Below, one piece after another: positions 1-8,034 of a stretch of 64,000 bases of DNA; position 1 is the stretch's first letter, and the number at the start of each line of letters is the position of its first letter. Under the pieces are notes generated by a model. It did not search any database. It was not told the DNA's origin and saw only the letters and a list, made by a program, of their open reading frames with translations. The DNA lies in NCBI GenBank assembly GCA_902765735.1, contig CACXBB010000016.1, positions 62,001 to 126,000 of the forward strand, in the 5' to 3' direction. Source of the stretch: an uncultured Eubacteriales bacterium (GTDB lineage Bacteria > Bacillota > Clostridia > Christensenellales > Aristaeellaceae). The translations under genes were made by a program, and so were the position numbers.

Positions 1-785
1 ACGGCTTCCACGGCCCGGATGCGGTCGCGGTACACCGCCGCGCGCTCGTAGTTCATCGCGGCGGCGGCCTCGGACATGCGGGTCTTCATTTCGTCCAGCA
101 CCGGGGCGTATTTGCCGTTCAGAAACTCCATGACCTTATGGATGGTCTCGAGGTAGTCCGCCTCGGAGACCATGCCCGCGCAGGGGGCGGGGCACTGGCC
201 GATCTGGTGGTGCACGCAGGGGCGGTGGGGCTTATCCGGGTTGATCTGCCAGGCGCAGGTGCGGATGGGGAACACCATGCGCACCACGTCCAGCACCTCC
301 CGCACCACCGTGGCGCCCTGGAAGGGCCCGAAGTACTTCGCCCCGTCCTTCTCCTGCTTGCGCACGAGCTGCACGCGGGGGTAGCGCTCCTTTAGATCCA
401 CGCGGATGAAGGGGTAGTGCTTGTCGTCCTTTAAGAGGATGTTGTAGTGGGGTCTGTGCAGCTTGATGAGGTTGCACTCCAGCGTGAAGGCCTCCAGCTC
501 CCCGTCCACCAGCATGATGTCGAAATCGTCGATCTTCGACACCATGGCGCGCACCTTGGGGGTGTGCTGGCGGGAGGGCCGAAAGTACTGGCTGACCCGG
601 TTTTTCAGGTTCTTGGCCTTGCCCACATAGATGATTTCCCCCTGGTGCTTCATCAGATAGCACCCGGGGGAATCCGGCAGATTGGCGATCTTCCACTCCA
701 GATCGGGGTTGAGGTGGACGTAGTTCATGTCCTGCTCAAACTGAAAGGGGTCCCAGTCCGCCATAAGGGTCTTCATGTCATCCAT
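1..785 (-). CDS. uvrC: UvrC, excinuclease ABC subunit C (5' part only)
   Basis: UvrC makes the dual incisions around damaged DNA in UvrABC nucleotide excision repair. The visible N-terminal part, about 261 residues, has the GIY-YIG nuclease signature (LPDSPGCYLMK, then IIYVGKAKNLKNRV) and the conserved NLIKLHRPHYNILLKDDK and GAKYFGPF segments. It then enters the UVR helix pair (LDEMKTRMSEAAAAMNYERA) that contacts UvrB. The rest of the gene lies beyond base 1. The ATG at 785 overlaps the stop of the upstream permease by one base (TGATG), so translation is probably coupled. A second in-frame ATG lies at 776. Family assignment is secure. Confidence 0.95.
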   Translation of the reverse strand, partial: MDDMKTLMADWDPFQFEQDMNYVHLNPDLEWKIANLPDSPGCYLMKHQGEIIYVGKAKNLKNRVSQYFRPSRQHTPKVRAMVSKIDDFDIMLVDGELEAFTLECNLIKLHRPHYNILLKDDKHYPFIRVDLKERYPRVQLVRKQEKDGAKYFGPFQGATVVREVLDVVRMVFPIRTCAWQINPDKPHRPCVHHQIGQCPAPCAGMVSEADYLETIHKVMEFLNGKYAPVLDEMKTRMSEAAAAMNYERAAVYRDRIRAVEA

Positions 786-1570
786 CAAAGGTTCACCTTT
801 CTGTCGAGCAGCCAGGCTGTGGCTCCGGCGAACACCACCGCGAAGGCGAGGTCCACCGCCGCCTGGGCGCCGAGCATGCGAAGCAGCTCCTCGGTGGTGT
901 TCGGCACCACGTCCCTGGACACCATGCCGCCGACCTTGGTGGTCGCGTAGTTGAGCCCCGCGAACAGCAGAAAGCTCACCAGCAGCCTTAAAAAGCCCTT
1001 CTTGTTCTGCAACAGCGTGGCGCTTAAAGTGATGGCCAGGTAGGCCGTGCACATCGTCAGTATGATCTGTATGAGCACGGTGCCCGTCTCAAAGGCCAGG
1101 GTCAGTATCACTCGGGTCAGGTTGATGCTGCCCCCCATGGTGCCGGACATCATCGTGAAGGCGAACTGCAATTGCTGCAGAGTCTCCTGGTCCAGGTCCA
1201 GCCGGCTGAACAGCTTCGAGTAGTCGTAGTACACCGCGCCGCCGAACAGCGCCGTCACCACCAGCGCGGAGAGCACCGTGTAGAGTATCTTGGAGGCCAC
1301 GATGCCCATGGGGCCCACGGGCACCATGAAGGTCAGGTAGCCGGTTTTGTCGCTGAGCTCCCGGGAGTAGCTCACGATGCCCGCGATGAGGATGTAGACG
1401 TACACCGCGAACACCAGCGCGGTCAGAAGGCCCAGGCAGATGCCGGCGACCTTGTAGTTGTCCATCTTATCGCCGATCAGAAAGCCCGCCTCCAGCGCCA
1501 CCAGCGCCGCCATCATGACCAGAAGGGTGGTGCGGGTCTTGCGGAACTCGTATTTCATCAGCTTAAGCAT
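785..1570 (-). CDS. ABC-2 type transporter permease subunit
   Basis: This is a membrane protein of 261 residues with several long hydrophobic segments (for example LLVMMAALVALEAGFLIG and LVFAVYVYILIAGIVSYS). It starts with a short basic cytoplasmic stretch MLKLMKYEFRKT, which is typical of ABC-2 exporter permeases. It lies directly downstream of an ABC ATPase gene, and its ATG at 1570 overlaps that gene's stop by 8 bases, so the two almost certainly form one transporter. An upstream in-frame start would lie inside the ATPase gene and is less likely. The cargo is unknown; family members export drugs, peptides or bacteriocins. The next gene downstream is uvrC. Confidence 0.8.
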   Translation of the reverse strand: MLKLMKYEFRKTRTTLLVMMAALVALEAGFLIGDKMDNYKVAGICLGLLTALVFAVYVYILIAGIVSYSRELSDKTGYLTFMVPVGPMGIVASKILYTVLSALVVTALFGGAVYYDYSKLFSRLDLDQETLQQLQFAFTMMSGTMGGSINLTRVILTLAFETGTVLIQIILTMCTAYLAITLSATLLQNKKGFLRLLVSFLLFAGLNYATTKVGGMVSRDVVPNTTEELLRMLGAQAAVDLAFAVVFAGATAWLLDRKVNL

Positions 1571-2273
1571 TGATCTCGCCCCCCTCCGACGCATGGCCGT
1601 AGATCTCGATGTAGCGGTCCTTGAGGGTCATGCCCTGGCTGGTCTCCGCCTTGGTTCCGGCGCAGACCAGATGCCCCTCCTTCAGGTAGACGCAGGTGTC
1701 CACCACGTCCTCCAGCTCGTCCACCAGGTGGGTGGAGATCAAAAGCGTGCGGGAGGGGTCCCGGGCGGTCAATATGGCCTCGATCACCTGCTGGCGGGTC
1801 AGTATGTCCACGCCGTTCAGGGGCTCGTCGAACAGCATGAGCCTCGCGTCGCGGCTCAAGATCAGCGAAAGCCGCAGCTTCGCCGCCATGCCGCTGGAGA
1901 GCTGCTTCACCCTGTCCTCGGGGGTGAGCTCCATCCGGCGGAGCCACTCGTCGAAGCGGTTGGGGTCGAAGTCGCGGAAGAAGTCCGCATAGTATTTGCC
2001 TGCGTCCTGGATGGTCATGTAGTTGTAGAAGTAGTTCTCGGTGGGCATGTAGGCGATCTGCGCCTTGGTCTTTGCGCCGATGCGCTGCCCATCGAACAGC
2101 ACCTCGCCCGAGGTCTGCCGCGACAGCCCCGCGATCAGCTTCATCGAGGTGGTCTTGCCCGAGCCGTTGGGGCCCAGCAGCAGGCATACCCTGCCCGCAT
2201 CCAGCGCGAAGCTCACGTCCTCAAGCGCGGTGCGGCGCAGGTATTTTTTGGTAACGTTTTTGAATTCCAGCAT
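1563..2273 (-). CDS. ABC transporter ATP-binding protein
   Basis: This cytoplasmic ATPase powers the permease encoded downstream. The Walker A motif LLGPNGSGKTT lies near residue 34. The signature region is QLSSGMAAKLRLSLIL, followed by Walker B RLMLFDEP with the D-loop NGVD. The H-loop is in LLISTHLVDELE. The length of 236 residues fits single-domain exporter ATPases of the CcmA/BcrA type. ATG 2273 was chosen over an upstream start because AAAGGAAC lies at a good distance in front of it and the protein then begins MLEFKNVTKKY, as in the family. The substrate cannot be inferred. Confidence 0.88.
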   Translation of the reverse strand: MLEFKNVTKKYLRRTALEDVSFALDAGRVCLLLGPNGSGKTTSMKLIAGLSRQTSGEVLFDGQRIGAKTKAQIAYMPTENYFYNYMTIQDAGKYYADFFRDFDPNRFDEWLRRMELTPEDRVKQLSSGMAAKLRLSLILSRDARLMLFDEPLNGVDILTRQQVIEAILTARDPSRTLLISTHLVDELEDVVDTCVYLKEGHLVCAGTKAETSQGMTLKDRYIEIYGHASEGGEINA

Positions 2274-2370
2274 GTGCCGTGTTCCTTTCGTTCTTGCGTT
2301 GCCCTGCATTATAGCACGGCTAAATTAAGATTTCTATCGAAGCAGGTGGTTAAATACCGCCATACATCGC

Positions 2371-2488
2371 GTAGGGGCGCCGATGCGGCGCCCGCCCAAT
2401 CAGAAGCCATGGTTCTTTTCGGGCGGGCGCCCATTGGGCGCCCCTACATCGGGTTTGGCTGTATCGTCATTCGTTTTGAGACAGCCCC
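2371..2488. repeat. REP-like palindrome plus solitary IS-like end
   Basis: Bases 2371-2447 form an imperfect inverted repeat: GTAGGGGCGCCGATGCGGCG opposes GGGCGCCCCTAC at the other end. Related copies lie at 6678, 7925, 13966, 14050, 19452, 23014 and 32061. Bases 2471-2488 (TCGTTTTGAGACAGCCCC) match the right terminal repeat of the element at 19410-19538, but no matching left end is visible here. The unit fills the gap between the ABC operon and the zinc-ribbon gene. Confidence 0.8.
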
Positions 2489-2501
2489 ATGTCGGTCGTC
2501 A

Positions 2502-4118
2502 TCAGGCCACGGGATCGTCGTCGCCGACGACGATGGACGGCTCGGCCTGCTCGCCGTTGTCTGCGCTCTCCACCGCGCCGTTCTCGCCCTCATAGTCCGA
2601 ATCGGCGGTGTTGGCCGCGGGCTCGGCGGTGGCCTGGGCGAACTCGGTGCGCGGCGCGGCGTCGGAGTACAGGAGCGCCTGTGTCGCGCTGTCGGCGATG
2701 CCGGTGGCCTCGAGGCCCGCGTACTCCTGGAACACCTTCACGGCGGTCTGGGTCTTGTTGCCGTAGGCGCCGTCGCGGTCGTCCATCAGGAAGCCCAGCT
2801 CATACAGCCGGGTCTGCAGCTCCAGCACGGCGTCGCTCTTGGCGCCCTTGGCCAGGGTCTCGTACTGGGGCACCTCCGGGGTGGGGGAGGGGGTGGGCTC
2901 GGTCACCACGGTGACCTGCTCGCCGTTCAATATCGCGGTCAGCTCGGCGGCGGTGGAGGCGGCCTCCAGCTGGGCGATGGAGTTGTTCACGATGGCCCAG
3001 CGCCCGGCGGAATCGTCCGCGCCGCTCTCGCCGGAGGACGCCGCCTGGGCGTCCATCAGTATGGCGTTTCCGATGTTCTTCTGAATGGTCTGCAGCGTGG
3101 AGACGAACAGCGAGTCGTTCACCGCCCGCGCGCTCTCCTCCGGCAGCAGGGCATCGATGGCGGCGGCATCGGCGGTGGCCCGGGTGGCCAGGCCGACGGC
3201 GCCCTCGGAGGCGAAGGTGTTCACCATGTCGTTGATGTAGGCGGTCTCGGTGTGGCTCTTGATGAGCTCGATGCCGTCGTTGTACAGCGCCTCTGTCACG
3301 CCCTCGATCTTCGCGGAGGACGTCGCGCCGCGCACGTGACGGAACCACATCACGCCGCCCACGATCAGCGCCGCCGCCAGCACCATGATCAGGGCCACCT
3401 TGAGGATGTCCTTGAGGCCCAGGGCGCGGCCGTAGCGCATCTCGTCGAACTCCTCCTCGTCGATGTCGTCGAACACATCGCTCTGGTCGGTGTCGATGCC
3501 GGGGTCGGGCTCTCCCACGTCGTCGTAGACCTGCTGGTCCTCCGGGGTGTTGTAGACCCCCTCCTCCGCGGCGGCGTCGGCGTTTCTGCGGCGGCGCTGG
3601 GCGCGGCGGGTCTGGTTGGCCTCCAGCTTCTGGATGTAGTCCTCCACCCCCGCACTGATGCCCGCGCGGCCGGTGGATTCGATGGGCCGGGTGTGCAGCT
3701 CGGAGGTATCCATGTCCTCCATCTTGAGCTCCTCGTCCACGGCGTTTAAGGTGTCGATGGCCTCCTCGGAAAGCGGCTCCGCCGGGGTCTCCGGCTTGGC
3801 GGGCTGCTGTTGGTCGCCCTTTACGGCGGCGCGCATGTCCTTGCGCACGTCCTCGGGCACCGACGCGCCGTTGTAGACCGGGCGGTAGGTGGTGCGGGAA
3901 TCGACGCTGCCCTCCTGCTGCTGCTCCTCCGTCATGGTGGTATAGGTGGTGCGGGTAAAGGCCGCCGTCGCCTGTTTCACCGGCGCGTCGGGATAGATCC
4001 GCGCCTGCGCCGAGGTGTAGGGCGTTCCCTCAAACCGGCTCTCTCCCACGGGATTGCCGCAATGCGGGCATTGCATATCCCCCGTCGCGAGAGTTTTGCC
4101 GCATTTGGAACAAAACAT
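2502..4118 (-). CDS. Zinc-ribbon membrane protein with peptidoglycan-binding domain
   Basis: This 538-residue protein has three recognisable parts. Residues 1-26 are a zinc ribbon with two CxxC pairs (FCSKCGK, CPHCGN). A long acidic, low-complexity cytoplasmic stretch leads to one transmembrane helix near residue 240 (VALIMVLAAALIVGGVMWF). The outer part ends with a PG_binding_1-like domain near residues 425-490 (AVLELQTRLYELGFL, then GNKTQTAVKVFQ). The tail is again acidic. The layout suggests an envelope protein that touches the cell wall outside and carries a metal-binding knuckle inside. AACGGAGG precedes the ATG. It appears to be monocistronic. The function is not known. Confidence 0.7.
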   Translation of the reverse strand: MFCSKCGKTLATGDMQCPHCGNPVGESRFEGTPYTSAQARIYPDAPVKQATAAFTRTTYTTMTEEQQQEGSVDSRTTYRPVYNGASVPEDVRKDMRAAVKGDQQQPAKPETPAEPLSEEAIDTLNAVDEELKMEDMDTSELHTRPIESTGRAGISAGVEDYIQKLEANQTRRAQRRRRNADAAAEEGVYNTPEDQQVYDDVGEPDPGIDTDQSDVFDDIDEEEFDEMRYGRALGLKDILKVALIMVLAAALIVGGVMWFRHVRGATSSAKIEGVTEALYNDGIELIKSHTETAYINDMVNTFASEGAVGLATRATADAAAIDALLPEESARAVNDSLFVSTLQTIQKNIGNAILMDAQAASSGESGADDSAGRWAIVNNSIAQLEAASTAAELTAILNGEQVTVVTEPTPSPTPEVPQYETLAKGAKSDAVLELQTRLYELGFLMDDRDGAYGNKTQTAVKVFQEYAGLEATGIADSATQALLYSDAAPRTEFAQATAEPAANTADSDYEGENGAVESADNGEQAEPSIVVGDDDPVA

Positions 4119-4171
4119 AGCCTGGCCTCCGTTCGTATCTTTGTATCATTTCATGGTTACCCATATTATTA

Positions 4172-4202
4172 GAACCATCCTATCATAATGATAGAATGGT
4201 TC
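4172..4202. repeat. 31-bp near-perfect palindrome
   Basis: The arms GAACCAT (4172-4178) and ATGGTTC (4196-4202) flank inner arms CTATCAT and ATGATAG around a central A at 4187. It lies upstream of the zinc-ribbon gene start at 4118 and downstream of the gene ending at 4314. It could be a terminator for the latter or an operator for the former. There is no clear T tract, which favours an operator. Confidence 0.55.
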
Positions 4203-4313
4203 CACAGGTAAATCAAGGTTATAATTATGACTTTAATCGGACATTTTGGGTGTTTCGGTCATATTCTGCGGTTTTTGGGGTCCGGGGGGCCTTTCGATGA
4301 CCGATTGAGGGCA

Positions 4314-4910
4314 TCATTCCGTCCAAACCGGGGGGTTGCAGTCCGGGCAGGGGCTCAGGGCCTCCAGCATGGCCTGGCGCACGGTGAGCTCCCGGTTGTT
4401 GGACTGGGTGCCGCACACGCGCTGGGCGTGGTAGCGCTGGGCGTGGTTGAACACGGCGTACACCACGGTGTTCAGGATCTCCTCGCGCTCGATCTCCTGA
4501 CTCTGCAGCTTCTGCTCCTCGGTCATGAGGTCCTTCTCGTCGCCGCCCTGGGCCCTGACCTGCTCCAGCTGCTGCTGGTAGAGCAGCTCCTCGATGTTGT
4601 ACAGCGCGCTGAGGTTGTCCGTCTCGGGGGCCTGGGTGACCGCCTGGGGCGCCACGGGCAGCGGCAGCTGGCTGGTCAGCGCGGGCCTGGGCGTCAGGAG
4701 CACCACCAGAAGCGTCATCTCCACCGTGGCCAGCGCCGTCAGCAGCATGCGGCCCCGGGCGCGGAACACCCCCTTGTACCACAGTACCAGCAGGCCCACC
4801 GGGGGCAGCAGCACCAGCAGTATGATCACGCCCAGCCCCCGGCCCGAGATCGCGTGCGCCTTCGTGGGGCGGCGGATCAACTGGGCGGACGTCTTGTTGC
4901 GGGTTTTCAT
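4314..4910 (-). CDS. Hypothetical protein with two membrane segments
   Basis: I do not recognise this 198-residue protein. A basic N-terminus (MKTRNKTSAQLIRRPTK) precedes two hydrophobic segments, LGVIILLVLLPPVGLLVLWY and LLTALATVEMTLLVVLL. A proline-rich linker follows, then a charged helical region (LYQQQLEQVRAQ to IEREEIL) and a C-terminal pair of cysteines (CPDCNPP). The hairpin topology would leave both ends on one side of the membrane. ACGGAGGA precedes the ATG. It lies 19 bases downstream of the metal regulator gene and is probably co-transcribed with it, but nothing visible links it to metals except the single C-x-x-C. Confidence 0.55.
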   Translation of the reverse strand: MKTRNKTSAQLIRRPTKAHAISGRGLGVIILLVLLPPVGLLVLWYKGVFRARGRMLLTALATVEMTLLVVLLTPRPALTSQLPLPVAPQAVTQAPETDNLSALYNIEELLYQQQLEQVRAQGGDEKDLMTEEQKLQSQEIEREEILNTVVYAVFNHAQRYHAQRVCGTQSNNRELTVRQAMLEALSPCPDCNPPVWTE

Positions 4911-4929
4911 CGATCAGTCCTCCGTGATA

Positions 4930-5295
4930 TCACAGCTTGCCCAGCTGCCGGACGATGGCGTCATAGGTCTGGCCGGAGATGTCGTGCTCCACCCGGCAGG
5001 CGTCCTCCTGGGCGGTGACCGGGTCCACGCCGATGCGGATGAGGATCTCCGTCAGCGCCTTGTGGCGGGCGTAGATGCGCTGGGCGATCTCCATGCCGGC
5101 GTCGGTCAGGGAGATGTAGTTGTCCTTGTCCATGGCGATATAGCCGTCCTCCCGCAGGTGCTTCATGGCCACGCTGACGGAGGGCTTGCTCACCTGGAGG
5201 CCCGAGGCAATGTCCACCGAGCGCACGTAGCCCTTTTCCTCGTGGAGGCGCAGTATCATCTCCAGATAGTCCTCAGCGGATTTGTGTATCTTCAT
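4930..5295 (-). CDS. DtxR/MntR-family metal-dependent regulator
   Basis: This is a 121-residue iron- or manganese-dependent repressor. Residues 1-60 form the winged helix (SAEDYLEMILRLHEEKGYVR, then VSKPSVSVAMKHLREDGYI). Residues 65-121 are the dimerisation and metal-binding helices (RHKALTEILIRIGVD, then ACRVEHDIS, with the H, E and C/H ligand positions typical of the family). There is no SH3 third domain, so it resembles MntR more than DtxR. AAAGGAAC precedes the ATG. Its own promoter overlaps a TTAG-N6-CTAA-type palindrome, suggesting autoregulation. The iron-type ABC importer at 10-14 kb is a plausible but unproven target. Confidence 0.88.
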   Translation of the reverse strand: MKIHKSAEDYLEMILRLHEEKGYVRSVDIASGLQVSKPSVSVAMKHLREDGYIAMDKDNYISLTDAGMEIAQRIYARHKALTEILIRIGVDPVTAQEDACRVEHDISGQTYDAIVRQLGKL

Positions 5296-5328
5296 GATCC
5301 ATTCGTTCCTTTCGATCGCCGTTACTCT

Positions 5329-5357
5329 ATATTAGCATGCCCTAACGGTTTTTTCAA
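5329..5357 (-). promoter_or_regulatory. Promoter of the DtxR-type gene with embedded operator
   Basis: On the minus strand TTGAAA (5357-5352) and TAATAT (5334-5329) are separated by 17 bases, a good sigma-70 promoter. The palindrome TTAGCATGCCCTAA (plus strand 5332-5345) covers part of the -10 and the spacer. Its TTAG/CTAA arms resemble DtxR/IdeR-type boxes. Binding here would block RNA polymerase. Confidence 0.6.
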
Positions 5358-5751
5358 CCCCCCAATCCGTGAATTAACGGAGCTTGCGCGTGGATAGGAT
5401 TGCCATTCACCCATGTTGTATGGTAACGGGGGACGACCTCTTTCGTCTTAATGCCTGGCGGCATTAATCCACCTTCCCCTGAAGGGGAAGGCATAGGATA
5501 ACGCTTCCAAAAGCCTTCCCCTTCAGGGGGTTCGAGCGCCCGGAAAACAGTCCAGTGGACTGTTTTCAGCGAGAACGGGCCGGCAGGCCCCCGGAACGGT
5601 GGCACGCGAAGATAACATACTATTGACTCAACCTACTGGACATATAACCCAGAGGCATGATATAATATTACATTAGGAATTGGAGGTATCCGGCATTCCA
5701 TAATTCCCAATTCCCCATTCCCAATTCCCAATTCAACCAGAGGTTTTCCGC
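5358..5751. repeat. Non-coding repeat block upstream of the LysR gene
   Basis: No gene is visible. The stretch holds a second intergenic repeat family built on CCTTCCCCTGAAGGGGAAGG (about 5479-5530, two copies facing each other) and a tandem AATTCCC/AATTCCCC tract at 5702-5734. A promoter candidate for the LysR gene is TGGACA (5637-5642), an 18-base spacer and TATAAT (5661-5666). The open frame on the minus strand here is made of repeat sequence and is not a gene. Confidence 0.6.
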
Positions 5752-6675
5752 ATGACGTTACAGCAACTGAACTACATCATCACCATCTCGGAGACGGGCT
5801 CCATCAACAAGGCGGCGGAGAAGCTGTACGTGTCGCAGCCCTCGCTGACCAGCGCCATCAAGGAGCTGGAGCGGGAGCTGGGCATCGTAGTGTTCAACCG
5901 CACCGGCAAGGGCGTGACCCTGACGGCGGACGGGCTGGACTTTCTGCCCTACGCCCGCCAGGTGTACGGCCAGTACCTGAGCCTGATGGAGAAGTACGGC
6001 AAGGCCGGCGGGCGTCGGCAGAAGTTCGGCGTGTCCTGCCAGCACTACTCCTTCGCGGTGAAGGCGTTTGTGGAGATGGCCAAGGCCTACGACATGGCCA
6101 AGTACGAGTTCGCCATCCGCGAGACCCGCACGCTGGACGTCATCAACGACGTGTCCCGCCTGCAGAGCGAGATCGGCATACTCTATTTAAGCGACTTCAA
6201 TCGCAAGGCGATACTGAAGCTGTTGTCCTCCAACGGGCTGTCCTTCCACCACCTGATCTTCTGCAACGCCTACGTGTACCTGTGGAAGGGGCACCCGCTG
6301 GCCGATCGGAAGTCCATCAGCCTTAAAGACCTCGAACCCTATCCCTGCCTGTCCTTCGAGCAGGGGGACTCCAGCTCCTTCTACTTCGCCGAGGAGATCC
6401 TGTCCACCAACGAATACCCCCGCAGCATCAAGACCAACGACCGCGCCACCAACTTGAACCTCATGACCGGCTTAAACGGCTATACGCTGTGCTCCGGCAT
6501 CATCTGCGAGGAGCTCAACGGCTCCGACTTCATCGCCATCCCCTACGAGCCCGACGGCAACAACCCCAACAGCGTCATGAACGTGGGGTATGTGGTCAAG
6601 AACAACGCCATACTCAGCGAGCCGGGGCAGCGGTATCTGGATGAGATCAAGAGGTATTTGGGGATTGAGGAATAG
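5752..6675 (+). CDS. LysR-family transcriptional regulator
   Basis: This is a 307-residue LysR-type regulator. Residues 1-60 form the winged HTH (LQQLNYIITISETGSINKAAEKLYVSQPSLTSAIKELE, typical of the family in every key position). The remainder is a two-lobed effector domain with FGVSCQHYSF near residue 92 and the usual C-terminal region. The start is the first ATG; the region in front is purine-rich and derives from a repeat. Its stop faces the cysteine desulfurase gene across 39 bases, so the two genes are convergent and the regulated target cannot be read from context. The effector ligand is unknown. Confidence 0.9.
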   Translation: MTLQQLNYIITISETGSINKAAEKLYVSQPSLTSAIKELERELGIVVFNRTGKGVTLTADGLDFLPYARQVYGQYLSLMEKYGKAGGRRQKFGVSCQHYSFAVKAFVEMAKAYDMAKYEFAIRETRTLDVINDVSRLQSEIGILYLSDFNRKAILKLLSSNGLSFHHLIFCNAYVYLWKGHPLADRKSISLKDLEPYPCLSFEQGDSSSFYFAEEILSTNEYPRSIKTNDRATNLNLMTGLNGYTLCSGIICEELNGSDFIAIPYEPDGNNPNSVMNVGYVVKNNAILSEPGQRYLDEIKRYLGIEE

Positions 6676-6677
6676 CC

Positions 6678-6705
6678 GTAGGGACGCCATACTTGGCGTC
6701 CGCGG
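6678..6705. repeat. Half-REP hairpin between convergent genes
   Basis: GGACGCC (6682-6688) pairs with GGCGTCC (6695-6701) within GTAGGGACGCC...GGCGTCCGCGGG, matching the left half of the REP copy at 19452. It may serve as a bidirectional terminator, although no T tract follows. Confidence 0.55.
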
Positions 6706-6714
6706 GCCGCGGAA

Positions 6715-7809
6715 TCATCGGCACACCTGTGCGATGATTTCCGCGGCTTCATTCATCTCCTCGCGCGTCGTATGCCGTCCGACGCTGATGCGCAGCACGC
6801 AGGCGGCGTCCTCGTCAGACAGGCCGAGTGCGCGGTAGACGTGGCTGAGCCTGTGTTCGCGTGAGGCGCAGGCCGCGCCGCCGGACACCGCGACGCCCCG
6901 CAAATCCAGTGCGGCCACGGCCTTTTCGGAATCGATCCCCGGGAGCCGCACCGCCACGATGCCCGGCGCGCGCTCCGCGCCCCGGCACAGCGGCGCGCAG
7001 CCGGGGATTTTTGCGCATAATTCGGCGGTGAAGGCGTCGATCAGGGCCCGTTCACGCCCGGCGCGCGCGGACATGTCGTCCCGGGCCAGCTCGGCGGCGA
7101 CACGCATGCCGCAGATGCCCGGCACGTTCTCGGTGCCGGCGCGCAGACCGAACTCCTGCCCGCCGCCGTCGATCAGCGGCTTCGGGGCGACGCCCTGCCG
7201 CACGTAAAGCGCCCCCGCCCCCCGAGGGCCGTAGAACTTGTGGGCGGACAGGCTCAGAAGGTCGATGCCCATGGCCCGCACATCGACGGGCACCTGAGCG
7301 AAGGCCTGCACCGCGTCGCAGTGGAAGGGCACGCGCCGCGCCCGGGCCAGCGCGCCGATGGCCGAAACGGGCTGCACGACGCCGGTCTCGTTGTTGACGA
7401 GCTGCACGGAGATCAGCCGCGTGTCGGGCTTAAGCGCCGCCTCGACGGCCTCCGGGCGGACGACGCCGTCTCTGTCCGGCATGACGATGGTGACCTCCCG
7501 CGCCCAGTGCCGGGCGGCGTTGAGCACCGAGGCGTGCTCGACGGCGGAGACCACCGCGTGGCTGCCCGCGGCCAGCGTCATGGCCTGGCTGTTGGCCTCG
7601 CTGCCCCCGGAGGTGAACACGACCTCCTCCGCCCGGGCGCTGAGCATGTCCGCAATCACCCGCCGCGCCAGATTGAGCTCCTTTCGCGCTGCCCCCGCCG
7701 CCGCATACGGCGCGGAGGGATTCGCCCATACCTCCGCCATACAGCGCGTCATTTCCGCGATCACCTTATCGTCCGGCACCGTGGTGGCCGCGTGGTCCAG
7801 ATAGATCAT
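6715..7809 (-). CDS. Cysteine desulfurase, NifS/IscS family
   Basis: This PLP enzyme of 364 residues removes sulfur from cysteine for Fe-S cluster or tRNA thiolation work. The start MIYLDHAATT is the family hallmark. The PLP-binding lysine is in SLSAHKFYGPRGAG, and the catalytic cysteine is in SGGAACAS followed by SHVYRALGLSDEDA. SGG replaces the more usual SGS in front of the cysteine. No IscU or ThiI-like partner is adjacent. A promoter of good quality lies just upstream on the minus strand. Whether it serves Fe-S assembly generally or a dedicated pathway cannot be decided. Confidence 0.9.
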   Translation of the reverse strand: MIYLDHAATTVPDDKVIAEMTRCMAEVWANPSAPYAAAGAARKELNLARRVIADMLSARAEEVVFTSGGSEANSQAMTLAAGSHAVVSAVEHASVLNAARHWAREVTIVMPDRDGVVRPEAVEAALKPDTRLISVQLVNNETGVVQPVSAIGALARARRVPFHCDAVQAFAQVPVDVRAMGIDLLSLSAHKFYGPRGAGALYVRQGVAPKPLIDGGGQEFGLRAGTENVPGICGMRVAAELARDDMSARAGRERALIDAFTAELCAKIPGCAPLCRGAERAPGIVAVRLPGIDSEKAVAALDLRGVAVSGGAACASREHRLSHVYRALGLSDEDAACVLRISVGRHTTREEMNEAAEIIAQVCR

Positions 7810-7839
7810 AGCGCCGCCTCCTCATCATCTTTTGTGACA

Positions 7840-7868
7840 ATTATAATCCCTTTTTGCATTAAAGTAAA
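7840..7868 (-). promoter_or_regulatory. Promoter of the cysteine desulfurase gene
   Basis: On the minus strand TTTACT (7868-7863) is followed by exactly 17 bases and a perfect TATAAT (7845-7840). The start codon lies about 30 bases downstream, with GAGGAGG in between. Confidence 0.7.
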
Positions 7869-7874
7869 TCTCCC

Positions 7875-7992
7875 TTGACAAGCGCACGTTCACGGGGGTA
7901 TTGTTGAAACAGAGATTTCGATGAGGCGGGCGATGAGGGCATCGCCCCTACAACAGCGCGATATCTGTAGGGGCGATCCCCTGATCGCCCGA
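7875..7992 (+). promoter_or_regulatory. Putative promoter followed by REP palindrome in the GH3 leader
   Basis: TTGACA (7875-7880) with an 18-base spacer and TATTGT (7899-7904) is a plausible promoter for the glycosidase gene. The leader then contains a REP-type inverted repeat, GCGGGCGATGAGGGCATCGC (from 7925) facing GGGCGATCCCCTGATCGCCC (ending near 7991), which would fold in the mRNA just ahead of the ribosome binding site. Confidence 0.5.
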
Positions 7993-8034
7993 GGGAACGA
8001 ACAATCACCGACAGAGATCAGAGGAGGAACAGCC

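Noticed and set aside
2489-2914. Arginine-rich frame opposite the zinc-ribbon gene
   Set aside because: Typical antisense shadow of a GC-rich gene. Many similar long shadow frames occur throughout 1-34 kb.
5354-5605. Minus-strand frame of 83 codons
   Set aside because: It is made of intergenic repeat units and has no ribosome binding site.
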